The translations under genes were made by a program, and so were the position numbers. A stretch of DNA of 16,914 nucleotides. It comes from an uncultured Ruminococcus sp. Its GTDB lineage: Bacteria > Bacillota > Clostridia > Oscillospirales > Ruminococcaceae. The stretch covers positions 1-16,914 of the forward strand of contig CAMWJT010000007.1 of the NCBI GenBank assembly GCA_947174625.1, given 5' to 3'. The notes beneath the pieces were generated by a model. It saw only the letters and a list, made by a program, of their open reading frames with translations, was not told where the DNA came from and did not search any database. Numbering within the stretch: position 1 is the stretch's first letter; each line of letters opens with the position of its first letter. Shown piece by piece: positions 6,747 to 13,870 of this stretch.

Positions 6747-7745
6747 TCAACCAAAATAAATTTTCCCATTTTGATATTTGAGGAATTTTAAACGTATTAC
6801 TTTTTTCTTGACATACTTCTGGTCAACATGGATTACTTTAGAAAGCTGATCGATTGTCACACCCTGCGGATACAATGCTACAAATTCCATGATGGTATAC
6901 ATCTGCTTCATCTTTGCTTTATTCTGGCTAACATCTGCATTGAAATTGGACAGCATGTGCTTTAGCTCCGGCGTGAGCGCATTAAATACGTTGGAAATTC
7001 TTCTCATATCCATAATAATTGCAAAGGATGCATCGTCATCCATGTCCTTCTTATCCTTGAACAGCTGACACATGGAGGCAAGCTGGCCATGCATCGCTTC
7101 TTCGGATGTGAAGAAGGAAAGTTGCGCAATCAGTTTATTTCTCGGGCTGATCTGTATCTCATTGACAAGACATGGCTCCGGTCCGTCGCTCATCAGAATA
7201 AAGGCATTAAAACCACCTTTCCCTTTGTTCAGATTGTATCGTTTCTTCTTCATGGTCACAAAGTGGGTTTCATTCACAGCACCTTCATGCTTATACAGGG
7301 AAACGGTTTCACATTCATGATGGAAATTATAACCGATGATAGCCCCGTCACCGACATGAAATGTGATATATCTTCCATCCGGGTGCATAGCAGCACAGAG
7401 CAATGTAGCAGAATAGCTCATAATATCTGCTCCATCCGATTCTGCACGCTCCAGTAATGCCAGATTGATTTTTCCAAGCAGGTAATCTGCCGTTCTGGAT
7501 TTCTCATAATCATACAGCAAATCAAAATACTGTGCTAACTCTTCGCCAGCTACTCTAGATGTAATATCAGAACCAGCGGCAGCATTTGAGCAGGAACCTG
7601 CACCGTCGCTCAATGTGACAACTGCAACGCCAGTTTCTTTGCATACGGTACGATATACATTGTCCTCGCAGCCCTTTCTACGCTCGATGTGATGGACACC
7701 CGTCTCCTTGTACAGCACCGTGTTAAAATAATTTTGAACAGACAC
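6747..7745 (-). CDS. PP2C-family protein phosphatase with C-terminal winged-helix-like tail (332 aa)
   Basis: Metal-dependent Ser/Thr phosphatase, likely the reversing enzyme of the kinase encoded upstream. Residues 20-250 carry the PP2C metal-site motifs: CEDN (26-29), LSDGAG (45-50), HVGDGAI (130-136), MSDGPE (185-190) and MDDDASFAI (235-243). Residues 275-332 are predicted to form a small winged-helix fold (MEFVALYPQGVTIDQLSKVI...RLKFLKYQNGKIYFG), a tail shared in layout with the other PP2C of this window. The start is GTG 7745, with GAGGTG five to six bases upstream. The layout next to TerY-like and kinase genes matches TerY-P/YegK-type phosphatases. The tail could bind DNA or a partner protein; that is inference. 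Confidence 0.9.
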   Translation of the reverse strand: MSVQNYFNTVLYKETGVHHIERRKGCEDNVYRTVCKETGVAVVTLSDGAGSCSNAAAGSDITSRVAGEELAQYFDLLYDYEKSRTADYLLGKINLALLERAESDGADIMSYSATLLCAAMHPDGRYITFHVGDGAIIGYNFHHECETVSLYKHEGAVNETHFVTMKKKRYNLNKGKGGFNAFILMSDGPEPCLVNEIQISPRNKLIAQLSFFTSEEAMHGQLASMCQLFKDKKDMDDDASFAIIMDMRRISNVFNALTPELKHMLSNFNADVSQNKAKMKQMYTIMEFVALYPQGVTIDQLSKVIHVDQKYVKKKVIRLKFLKYQNGKIYFG

Positions 7746-7762
7746 TAAATCACCTCATTGTT

Positions 7763-7799
7763 GCGCCGTTTCACAAGTTGACCGACCATGAAACGGCGC
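7763..7799 (-). promoter_or_regulatory. Strong hairpin in the leader before the PP2C gene
   Basis: The arms GCGCCGTTTC (7763-7772) and GAAACGGCGC (7790-7799) are a perfect 10-bp inverted repeat around a 17-base loop. A T-run (TATTTTTTTAT) follows it only on the plus strand, so it looks like a rho-independent terminator for plus-strand transcription. For the minus-strand operon it would instead form just upstream of the PP2C ribosome binding site (GAGGTG). It could therefore be a processing, stability or translation-control element, or it could stop antisense transcripts. Confidence 0.7.
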
Positions 7800-7809
7800 T
7801 ATTTTTTTA

Positions 7810-8589
7810 TCAGTATGAAATCTTACCGAAAGCTTCTTTGAACGAGTAATCATTCAGATCTTCGGTACCTGACTTTGAGCTTGAGATAATGACAGAAGAG
7901 GAAAGTCTGAAGAACTTTGAGAATTCTATTCCATTATGTACCTTAATTACATGCTTGTCATCCGGCAGACCTGTCATCTGTATCATCATATTGTGATCGC
8001 AGTAATCACCGACCTCAACAGAAATCACCACCAGACGATTTGCGGTAACCTGACCCTTGATATATGCAATACACTGTTGTCTTGCTTTATCTTCCTGCGG
8101 CTGTACTACTGCATCATAACATTCGGGCTTACCGTCAGAGATAAAGAACAGAATGGGGGCATAATGACGAGTTACAGGTCTTGCTTTTTTATACGCATCT
8201 TTTCTGGCTTCCAGATGTGCCAACGCTGCTTTGACTGCCAGCCCCGTCAGCGTCACACCGTCACATATAAAATCCAGATTTCTTCCTTTTTCTTTCTGCT
8301 TTTTGATCTCACGCATTTTTTCCAAAATCTGAATTTCGCTATTGAATGTCATAACACCAAGTTCTGTGACATTGCTTGCTTTTCTATCCCTCAGAATGGC
8401 ATCATACACGCCCTCTACAGATTCCTTCAGCAGATTTTTATACAAGCGCATAGAACGGGATGTATCTACCAGTAGAATGGAAGGCAATCTTTTTTCCGTG
8501 TTCATCTGATCTACCGTTGCTTCAGCATATGGTTTTCCCAGCCGAGAAAGATCGTCATTTCCCAGCAGATTATCAATTACAAGTGCCAT
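7810..8589 (-). CDS. TerY-like vWA protein, copy A (259 aa)
   Basis: A von Willebrand factor A domain protein of the TerY/YegL type, expected to be a cytoplasmic metal-dependent adaptor. The MIDAS residues are visible: DTSRS (42-46), a Thr in GVTLTG (about 111-116) and Asp in ISDGKPE (152). I placed the start at ATG 8589 because AGGAGG (8598-8603) lies eight bases upstream; a TTG at 8595 would be too close. The upstream copy's stop codon TAG is embedded in this ribosome binding site, so translation is probably coupled. The first 105 residues match copy B almost exactly at the DNA level, whereas the second half and the C-terminal tail (VIISSSKSGTEDLNDYSF) differ, implying different partners. 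There is no signal peptide or TM segment. Confidence 0.88.
   Translation of the reverse strand: MALVIDNLLGNDDLSRLGKPYAEATVDQMNTEKRLPSILLVDTSRSMRLYKNLLKESVEGVYDAILRDRKASNVTELGVMTFNSEIQILEKMREIKKQKEKGRNLDFICDGVTLTGLAVKAALAHLEARKDAYKKARPVTRHYAPILFFISDGKPECYDAVVQPQEDKARQQCIAYIKGQVTANRLVVISVEVGDYCDHNMMIQMTGLPDDKHVIKVHNGIEFSKFFRLSSSVIISSSKSGTEDLNDYSFKEAFGKISY
8269..8577 (-). repeat. Near-identical 309-bp direct repeat, copy in vWA gene A
   Basis: This segment matches 9052-9360 at an offset of 783 bases. I counted only two differences by eye (near 8316 and 8325), both synonymous. It covers the first 100 or so codons of the vWA gene, including the DTSRS metal-site motif. Identity stops abruptly at both ends. 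Confidence 0.85.
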
Positions 8590-8601
8590 ACGCAAAACCT
8601 C

Positions 8602-9372
8602 CTAAAAATTCAAAAATTGATTAAAATTAAAATCATTGATACTTTGATTCCCCGGATGACCAGCCATTACAATAGAATACACCAGGAATTTCACAAATTT
8701 TGAAAATGCCTCAGGATTACGAAGCTGAATCACATGTCTGTCATCCGGCAGTCCTGTCAGTTCTGCCATCAGAGCATGACCACAATGATCGCCGATCTCA
8801 ACGGAAACAACCACTAGACGATTTTCAGCGACCTGTTTCCTAATATATGCAATGCACTGTTGTCTTGCTCTATCCTCTTGAGGCTTTACAGCATCATCAA
8901 AACATTCGGGCTTACCGTCAGAGATAAAAAACAGAATGGGAGCATAATGTCGGATCATGGGTCTTGCATTCCGATATGTCTCTTTCCTTGCCTCCAGATG
9001 TGCCAGTGCTGCTTTCATTGCCAAACCTGTAAGACCGATACCCTCACATTCAAAATCCAGATTTCTTCCTTTTTCTTTCTGCTTTTTGATCTCACGCATC
9101 TTTTCCAGAATCTGAATTTCGCTATTGAATGTCATAACACCAAGTTCTGTGACATTGCTTGCTTTTCTATCCCTCAGAATGGCATCATACACGCCCTCTA
9201 CAGATTCCTTCAGCAGATTTTTATACAAGCGCATAGAACGGGATGTATCTACCAGTAGAATGGAAGGCAATCTTTTTTCCGTGTTCATCTGATCTACCGT
9301 TGCTTCAGCATATGGTTTTCCCAGCCGAGAAAGATCGTCATTTCCCAGCAGATTATCAATAATAACTGACAT
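8602..9372 (-). CDS. TerY-like vWA protein, copy B (256 aa)
   Basis: Tandem paralogue of copy A with the same vWA fold. Metal-site residues are DTSRS in LLVDTSRSMR, a Thr in GIGLTGLA, and Asp in FISDGKPE. The start is ATG 9372, with GAGGTG five bases upstream, 15 bases past the kinase stop. The C-terminal tail (YSIVMAGHPGNQSINDFNFN) differs from copy A, and a short hydrophobic stretch (FVKFLVYSIVMAG) lies near residues 226-238. In TerY-P systems the vWA protein is thought to be a phosphorylation-linked scaffold. Two copies with different tails would let one kinase/phosphatase pair reach two partners; that is inference. Confidence 0.88.
   Translation of the reverse strand: MSVIIDNLLGNDDLSRLGKPYAEATVDQMNTEKRLPSILLVDTSRSMRLYKNLLKESVEGVYDAILRDRKASNVTELGVMTFNSEIQILEKMREIKKQKEKGRNLDFECEGIGLTGLAMKAALAHLEARKETYRNARPMIRHYAPILFFISDGKPECFDDAVKPQEDRARQQCIAYIRKQVAENRLVVVSVEIGDHCGHALMAELTGLPDDRHVIQLRNPEAFSKFVKFLVYSIVMAGHPGNQSINDFNFNQFLNF
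9052..9360 (-). repeat. Near-identical 309-bp direct repeat, copy in vWA gene B
   Basis: Partner of 8269-8577. The two genes share almost no such perfect identity outside this block, which points to recent gene conversion or partial re-duplication. Confidence 0.85.
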
Positions 9373-9387
9373 CTCATCACCTCATGT

Positions 9388-11223
9388 TCAGTCAATGTCT
9401 TCCCAATTCATATTATGACTTCCACTTTTGCTGAGCCGCTTCAACAGATCATTTAGGCTCAGCTCGTCATCATTGTTCGAGGATCGTACATATCTGCGGT
9501 ATCTTTCAGGCATGAACTTTGCACTTTCTGGATCGCCCTTGATATGATTCGGATACATTTCCTGATATGCAACCATCGTATTCAACCATGATTGTGCCAG
9601 TCTCCTGTCCTTTTCATGGAAGAATTTTCCATCACCATGGAATGATTCCCAGAACATTTCTTTGATCGAACGTGGAAAATGGCTAACAATCATATGCCAT
9701 GGTGTTTTTTTAATATCGGTTTCCGCTGCTTTTTCGCCTGCCTGATACGGATAAAGGCCCTCAGCAACGGCTTTCTTTTCATCCGTGCAACTACCGGCAT
9801 ACGGATTACCCATCGGTGTCAGAATACCGAACAGCAACATTTGCAGAATCCATATATCATCCGCTTTTTTATGCAGGAACGAAAAATTGTGATCGTAAAC
9901 ATGCTCCGGCGACAAGAATTCCGGAATGCCTACATTAGATGGATAATAGCAATCCTGATCGGCAATCTGCGCAGAATCTAGATCAATGATATATGCTGAC
10001 TGATTGCTGTCAAACATAATATTATCCTTGTTAATATCACAGAGAATGACATTGTTATGATGCAGGAAGTCTATCAGCTCCGCAAGGCTGACTGCCATCG
10101 TGATCTGATGGAATTTGTTAACACCGGGGATGATTTCCTCAAATGTATCGTACGCAAATTCAGAAAGGCAATGTGTCCCCTGAAACAGCTTCATGATATA
10201 GCCGATCGGCTCTCCTTCTGTGTTGTACAGGCATTTTTCAGGCCATGCAATACGCTCCATAATTGAAACATCAATACTTTCCATGCTTGAACGTCTACTG
10301 CACATCGTACTGATTTTCCGCATCTTCATAGGAGAATTGCTAGTTTCCTTGAAGATTTTAGCACATTTCGTTCCCTGAAAAATCTTATAGGTAATCGCCT
10401 CGCCGCCTTCTCCTAGCACACTTTCCAACACTACTGGATAGAGCGTGCCTCCCTGCTGATAATAGGCATTGTCTCCGTGCCTAGGAATGCGCCCCTTCAG
10501 AACTGCAGGAGATGTACTCAGATTGGAACACGGCTTATGTTCGGCATTTGCAAAAGCAGGCTTGCGTCTGTCGGGGACTATCAGCTTGCCACCGTTAGTC
10601 ACATCTGCCTGAAGAATCTTTTTATAATGCGGATTGGATTCGTTTCTCCTATTTCTAGAGAATATAAATGCATCCAGACTGCGGTTAAAACCGACAATCA
10701 AAATCGAATCTGACAAGTTTTTCTTCTTGATAAATGTGCTAATCGAATGATTTTCCTCCGAAATTCTTCCTGAAAGTATCGTCAGCATATGATAATTTTC
10801 TAAATTCGTTAAAGCATTCACCATGCCCCTCAGGTCCTCATCTGATTGTGCCGCTCTCATGACCTGATCCATTGCCTCTTTACAGAGAACAATCTTCGTT
10901 TTTGTATTATTCTTATCCTGGATTAAGAGTACCTGCCGCAGAATTTCTGCAGTTTTTGGCTTTCTCAATGCCATATGTGTGAAAATCACGTAATCTCTAC
11001 CAAGCTCCTTCATCGGGATTGGTATGTGCACTTTAACCTTGCCGCCATTATGATTAGGATCAAGCAGTGAAATGATTCGCCTGTAATTTTTCAGCTTGTT
11101 GTCGTCTTCGATCGGCATGTCTGCGGAAAGTACAATCGTCCTAGTTTTTTCCTCCAGCGCATCGATTACTTTGCTCAGAGGGACATGATATTCCTCTGCT
11201 AGACTTCTTACTGTGTCGCTCAT
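9388..11223 (-). CDS. TerY-P-type protein kinase with N-terminal degenerate PIN-like domain (611 aa)
   Basis: The start is ATG 11223, with GGAAG eight bases upstream; the in-frame GTG at 11230-11232 abuts that site and is unlikely. Residues 1-55 form a small helical domain (LAEEYHVPLSKVIDAL...TIVLSADMP) resembling IF2-N-like domains and the start of the neighbouring PIN protein. Residues 75-190 align with that neighbour's PIN domain, but the key acids are lost: D to H at 83, and D/D to N/S at 180/182. Residues 265-480 are a kinase: Gly loop LGEGGEA (270-276), Lys289 in CAKIFKE, catalytic loop CDINKDN (395-401) instead of HRDxKPxN, metal-binding IIDLD (412-416) instead of DFG, and FLSPE as the APE equivalent. 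This CDIN/DLD pattern is typical of YegI/TerY-P kinases. Catalytic residues are retained, so activity is plausible. The C-terminus (480-611) is helical and charged. Confidence 0.85.
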   Translation of the reverse strand: MSDTVRSLAEEYHVPLSKVIDALEEKTRTIVLSADMPIEDDNKLKNYRRIISLLDPNHNGGKVKVHIPIPMKELGRDYVIFTHMALRKPKTAEILRQVLLIQDKNNTKTKIVLCKEAMDQVMRAAQSDEDLRGMVNALTNLENYHMLTILSGRISEENHSISTFIKKKNLSDSILIVGFNRSLDAFIFSRNRRNESNPHYKKILQADVTNGGKLIVPDRRKPAFANAEHKPCSNLSTSPAVLKGRIPRHGDNAYYQQGGTLYPVVLESVLGEGGEAITYKIFQGTKCAKIFKETSNSPMKMRKISTMCSRRSSMESIDVSIMERIAWPEKCLYNTEGEPIGYIMKLFQGTHCLSEFAYDTFEEIIPGVNKFHQITMAVSLAELIDFLHHNNVILCDINKDNIMFDSNQSAYIIDLDSAQIADQDCYYPSNVGIPEFLSPEHVYDHNFSFLHKKADDIWILQMLLFGILTPMGNPYAGSCTDEKKAVAEGLYPYQAGEKAAETDIKKTPWHMIVSHFPRSIKEMFWESFHGDGKFFHEKDRRLAQSWLNTMVAYQEMYPNHIKGDPESAKFMPERYRRYVRSSNNDDELSLNDLLKRLSKSGSHNMNWEDID

Positions 11224-11264
11224 GATAAGCACTTCCTTTCCTGTGAATAGTATATATATTGCCT

Positions 11265-12044
11265 TCAGTCAATCGGCAATGTCGGGTTAATGGTGTCGTC
11301 TGCGTTGTCTTCCAGTATGCCCCACTTTCCAATCTTTTTGACAAGGATCAATGCATTTGATTCCAGTGAACGCCATTCATTTAACTTCAAAACGTCGGCA
11401 GTCACATCATGATCCTGTGTAATAAACAAGCAGCTCCGGGCATTATTGCGATAATAATTCAGCTTCTCAATAATCACCCTGTCTGCATGGATTACCTTTT
11501 GTCCGTGTTCATTGTTCCGCTTGTCGTGTTCATTTCCGATGAAGATAATCTCACCGTTCTCTTCTTCCTTACAGATGAACTGTAATGCTTTTTCGGCTCT
11601 CTTCTGTAAACCCTCGTCTCGCCTGTGATCGAACAGAATCCTTTTCAGTTCCTCCGTCACCACATACGGCACATACAAAACATTTGCATACGTTTTCAGA
11701 CACTCATAAAACTGAAAGAATGCGGGCTGTGTCAGAAGGCTGCAGGTATCAATAAAAATCAGATATTTGTTATCCACACAGTATTGCAGCAGCTTTTTCG
11801 TGTAAGTCCATGAAACATCCAACATATCGGCAAATTCCTCATCCGGCTGACAGAAATGCTTCTTATTCTCGGCATCTGGTTTCAGTTTCACATCTGGTTT
11901 GAATCTGGCGATAATTTTTGTTATGACATCCTGTTGCAACGGCATATCCGCCGACAGTACAATGATGCTGAACTCATCATACAGGATGTCCTTCAGCTCC
12001 TCTACAGGTCTGTTTGTGACACGGGAAAGTTCGTTCAGATTCAT
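11265..12044 (-). CDS. PIN-domain protein with N-terminal helical (IF2-N-like) domain (259 aa)
   Basis: Residues 1-48 (MNLNELSRVTNRPVEELKDIL...IVLSADMP) match the N-terminus of the kinase encoded next, including the shared IVLSADMP. Residues 93-220 look like a PIN nuclease domain: IFIDTCSLL with Asp99, VVTEELKRI with Glu131/132, IHADRVI with Asp188, and FITQDHDVTAD with Asp211 and Asp213. These are the acidic positions that bind metal in PIN RNases. Catalysis on RNA is expected for the family but not proven here. The start ATG 12044 has AGGAAG ten bases upstream, and the gap to the kinase gene is 41 bases. It may be an effector held in check by, or phosphorylated by, the adjacent kinase. Confidence 0.75.
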   Translation of the reverse strand: MNLNELSRVTNRPVEELKDILYDEFSIIVLSADMPLQQDVITKIIARFKPDVKLKPDAENKKHFCQPDEEFADMLDVSWTYTKKLLQYCVDNKYLIFIDTCSLLTQPAFFQFYECLKTYANVLYVPYVVTEELKRILFDHRRDEGLQKRAEKALQFICKEEENGEIIFIGNEHDKRNNEHGQKVIHADRVIIEKLNYYRNNARSCLFITQDHDVTADVLKLNEWRSLESNALILVKKIGKWGILEDNADDTINPTLPID

Positions 12045-12077
12045 ACAATTGTTTCTTCCTTTCTAATTGCTATTTTG

Positions 12078-12290
12078 TTATGGATCCTGCCGGAATACAA
12101 TGACATTATTGGCGGATGTCTGTATATCGCTATCAATTTGTTGTTCCGGCTCTGTAAACCAATGGAAATACGAATAGGGGACTGCCTGTTCTATGATGTT
12201 ATCATCCTTCCGGAAAGAAAGCAGGATATACACTACAATCAAAAGCAAAAGCACCACAACCAACAGCAGAATGGTCTTCTTCTTGCTCAT
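12078..12290 (-). CDS. Small single-pass membrane protein (70 aa), function unknown
   Basis: MSKKK is followed by one strongly hydrophobic helix (residues 7-25, ILLLVVVLLLLIVVYILLS) and a hydrophilic tail of about 45 residues. The positive N-terminus suggests that end is inside and the tail outside. The start ATG overlaps the stop of the PBP-like gene by four bases (ATGA), with a G-rich ribosome binding site upstream, so translation is probably coupled. It follows the SEDS-PBP pair and may be a partner of that complex, but I recognise no family. Confidence 0.7.
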   Translation of the reverse strand: MSKKKTILLLVVVLLLLIVVYILLSFRKDDNIIEQAVPYSYFHWFTEPEQQIDSDIQTSANNVIVFRQDP

Positions 12291-13870
12291 GCCATTACCC
12301 CCATCTTTTCAAAAACCTTCAGAATTTTATAGATCAGCTCTGTATTCGTAACGCAATTCCCCTCCACATGCTTTACGGCAATTACAGCAGTACATACAAC
12401 GGCATCTCGCTCCTGATTCAATAAAGTAACTGCCATTGTCCGGTTGTCGGTGGATTCTTCAATTACTGCAGTGCCACTCTTCGCAAGCAATTGCTTAGAA
12501 CCCAAAAAGGATGCGGAAAATTCACCAAATATCGGATAATATGTTCCATCCTTTTGTCGGATATAAGAAAGAAATGTATCCTCCAGAGCATTTGCTATAA
12601 CGTCTTGATTGACATCAATATCGAGGCTATATTCACTGATTTTCTCCGGCAGATAGCGGAATATGATTTCGTTATCTGGTGTCCGTATCTGTGCGATTTC
12701 AAACGGCAGATAAAATTTTCCTCCAATTGCATGGTTATACGCTGATGCCAGTCGCACAGGTGAGATGACCGCAGACTGCCCATACGACAATACTACATCG
12801 GTATAGGTATCCGCTTCGGTGGATTGCAAGCCAGCTACATACCGGTCGCCAATATCATATTGATGATATAGCTGGAAGATACTGTCGAGCATGTCACTAT
12901 ATTTTGTAAGTCCCATCTGATAGGCATGACGAAGAAAATATGTATTGCTACTGTTGATAAAGGCATCCGCCAGACCGCTGCTACGATGGTAAACATTGTT
13001 ATCGTAGTATGTATAATAATTGATTGGATTTGTATTAGAATTTATTTCCCAGTTGGATATAACAACGCCATTGATGTTGACCATGCTAATGTCATCGAAG
13101 CTGTTATTATAGATAGACCACTCCGGCGGAAATGTCTCGTCATACTGCTCAAATACCCTCGCAGAAATTGTTTTAAAGGATGAACCGACCGCCAATGCTT
13201 CATGAGCATTGTAATAGGAAAGCACATAAAACGGCGATTCTACATCATTGGTAATATAATTGCCCTCGCTGTTCTGGAATTCCTTCTGCTCCACTGAACC
13301 AGCATTCACAAGCACTGCACCATCTGCATTGACAACCGCCAGTGATGCATCAACATAGTCACGTAACTGGTTTACCGCCTCCTCCTGTGCTGATGATATG
13401 ATGGTCGTAATAATACTGTTGCCACGTACTGCATGTGCATTGCTATAAAGGGAATTGGCTTGTAGTATTCGTTTTGCGCCATTCTCCGCAAGCATTCCGG
13501 TTTCCTCTGTATCAGCTGGCTTGTCTCCGGTAAATGCATGTCCGATGATTGGTGCAAAATACGGTTCAGCTGCATAATACAGAATACCTTTCGTCTGATC
13601 GGTTCGCTTTCCAGTAATGTCCTCTCCTGTATTTAAATCGAGACATTTCAACATCGACTTGCCGTCGAGCGTATAGATATTTCCATACAGATTGCCGGAG
13701 CTTGGTTGAAATGATCCGGTGATGGTTTCAATCGAGTTCAAATTCTCATTGCTGTCCTTCCAATATTGCATTGTATGATACGCAGAATACCCCATGAATA
13801 CCGCCCCAAGTATGGCAGTTGCGATACAAACGGCTTTTAAAGGGGTTCGGATAAAAAAATTCACAAACAT
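12287..13870 (-). CDS. Penicillin-binding-protein-like transpeptidase, class B (527 aa)
   Basis: Residues 1-35 contain one N-terminal membrane anchor (VCIATAILGAVFMGYSAY). The transpeptidase domain carries all three active-site motifs: SSFK (230-233, the acyl-enzyme Ser), SSN (307-309) and KSGT (464-467). It is expected to cross-link peptidoglycan outside the membrane, partnered by the SEDS protein encoded just upstream. The region before the catalytic domain is shorter than in standard FtsI or PBP2. ATG 13870 overlaps the SEDS stop (TAATG), but GGAGG is only two bases before it; GTG 13864, eight bases from GGAGG, is an equally good or better start. The sequence is divergent from housekeeping PBPs, so it is probably a dedicated paralogue of this locus rather than the essential division enzyme. 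Confidence 0.87.
   Translation of the reverse strand: MFVNFFIRTPLKAVCIATAILGAVFMGYSAYHTMQYWKDSNENLNSIETITGSFQPSSGNLYGNIYTLDGKSMLKCLDLNTGEDITGKRTDQTKGILYYAAEPYFAPIIGHAFTGDKPADTEETGMLAENGAKRILQANSLYSNAHAVRGNSIITTIISSAQEEAVNQLRDYVDASLAVVNADGAVLVNAGSVEQKEFQNSEGNYITNDVESPFYVLSYYNAHEALAVGSSFKTISARVFEQYDETFPPEWSIYNNSFDDISMVNINGVVISNWEINSNTNPINYYTYYDNNVYHRSSGLADAFINSSNTYFLRHAYQMGLTKYSDMLDSIFQLYHQYDIGDRYVAGLQSTEADTYTDVVLSYGQSAVISPVRLASAYNHAIGGKFYLPFEIAQIRTPDNEIIFRYLPEKISEYSLDIDVNQDVIANALEDTFLSYIRQKDGTYYPIFGEFSASFLGSKQLLAKSGTAVIEESTDNRTMAVTLLNQERDAVVCTAVIAVKHVEGNCVTNTELIYKILKVFEKMGVMA

Noticed and set aside
7763..7809. Rho-independent terminator ending the vWA transcript
   Set aside because: The T-run is on the plus-strand side only; in the direction of the genes the hairpin is not followed by T residues.
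8860..9258. Plus-strand open frame repeated at 7936-8475
   Set aside because: Both are shadows of the duplicated vWA genes; their similarity follows from the DNA repeat, and neither has a ribosome binding site.
11241..11275. Possible promoter before the kinase gene (TTGACT and TATACT on the minus strand)
   Set aside because: The spacing is only about 14 bases, too short for a sigma-70-type promoter, and the -35 lies in the end of the PIN gene.
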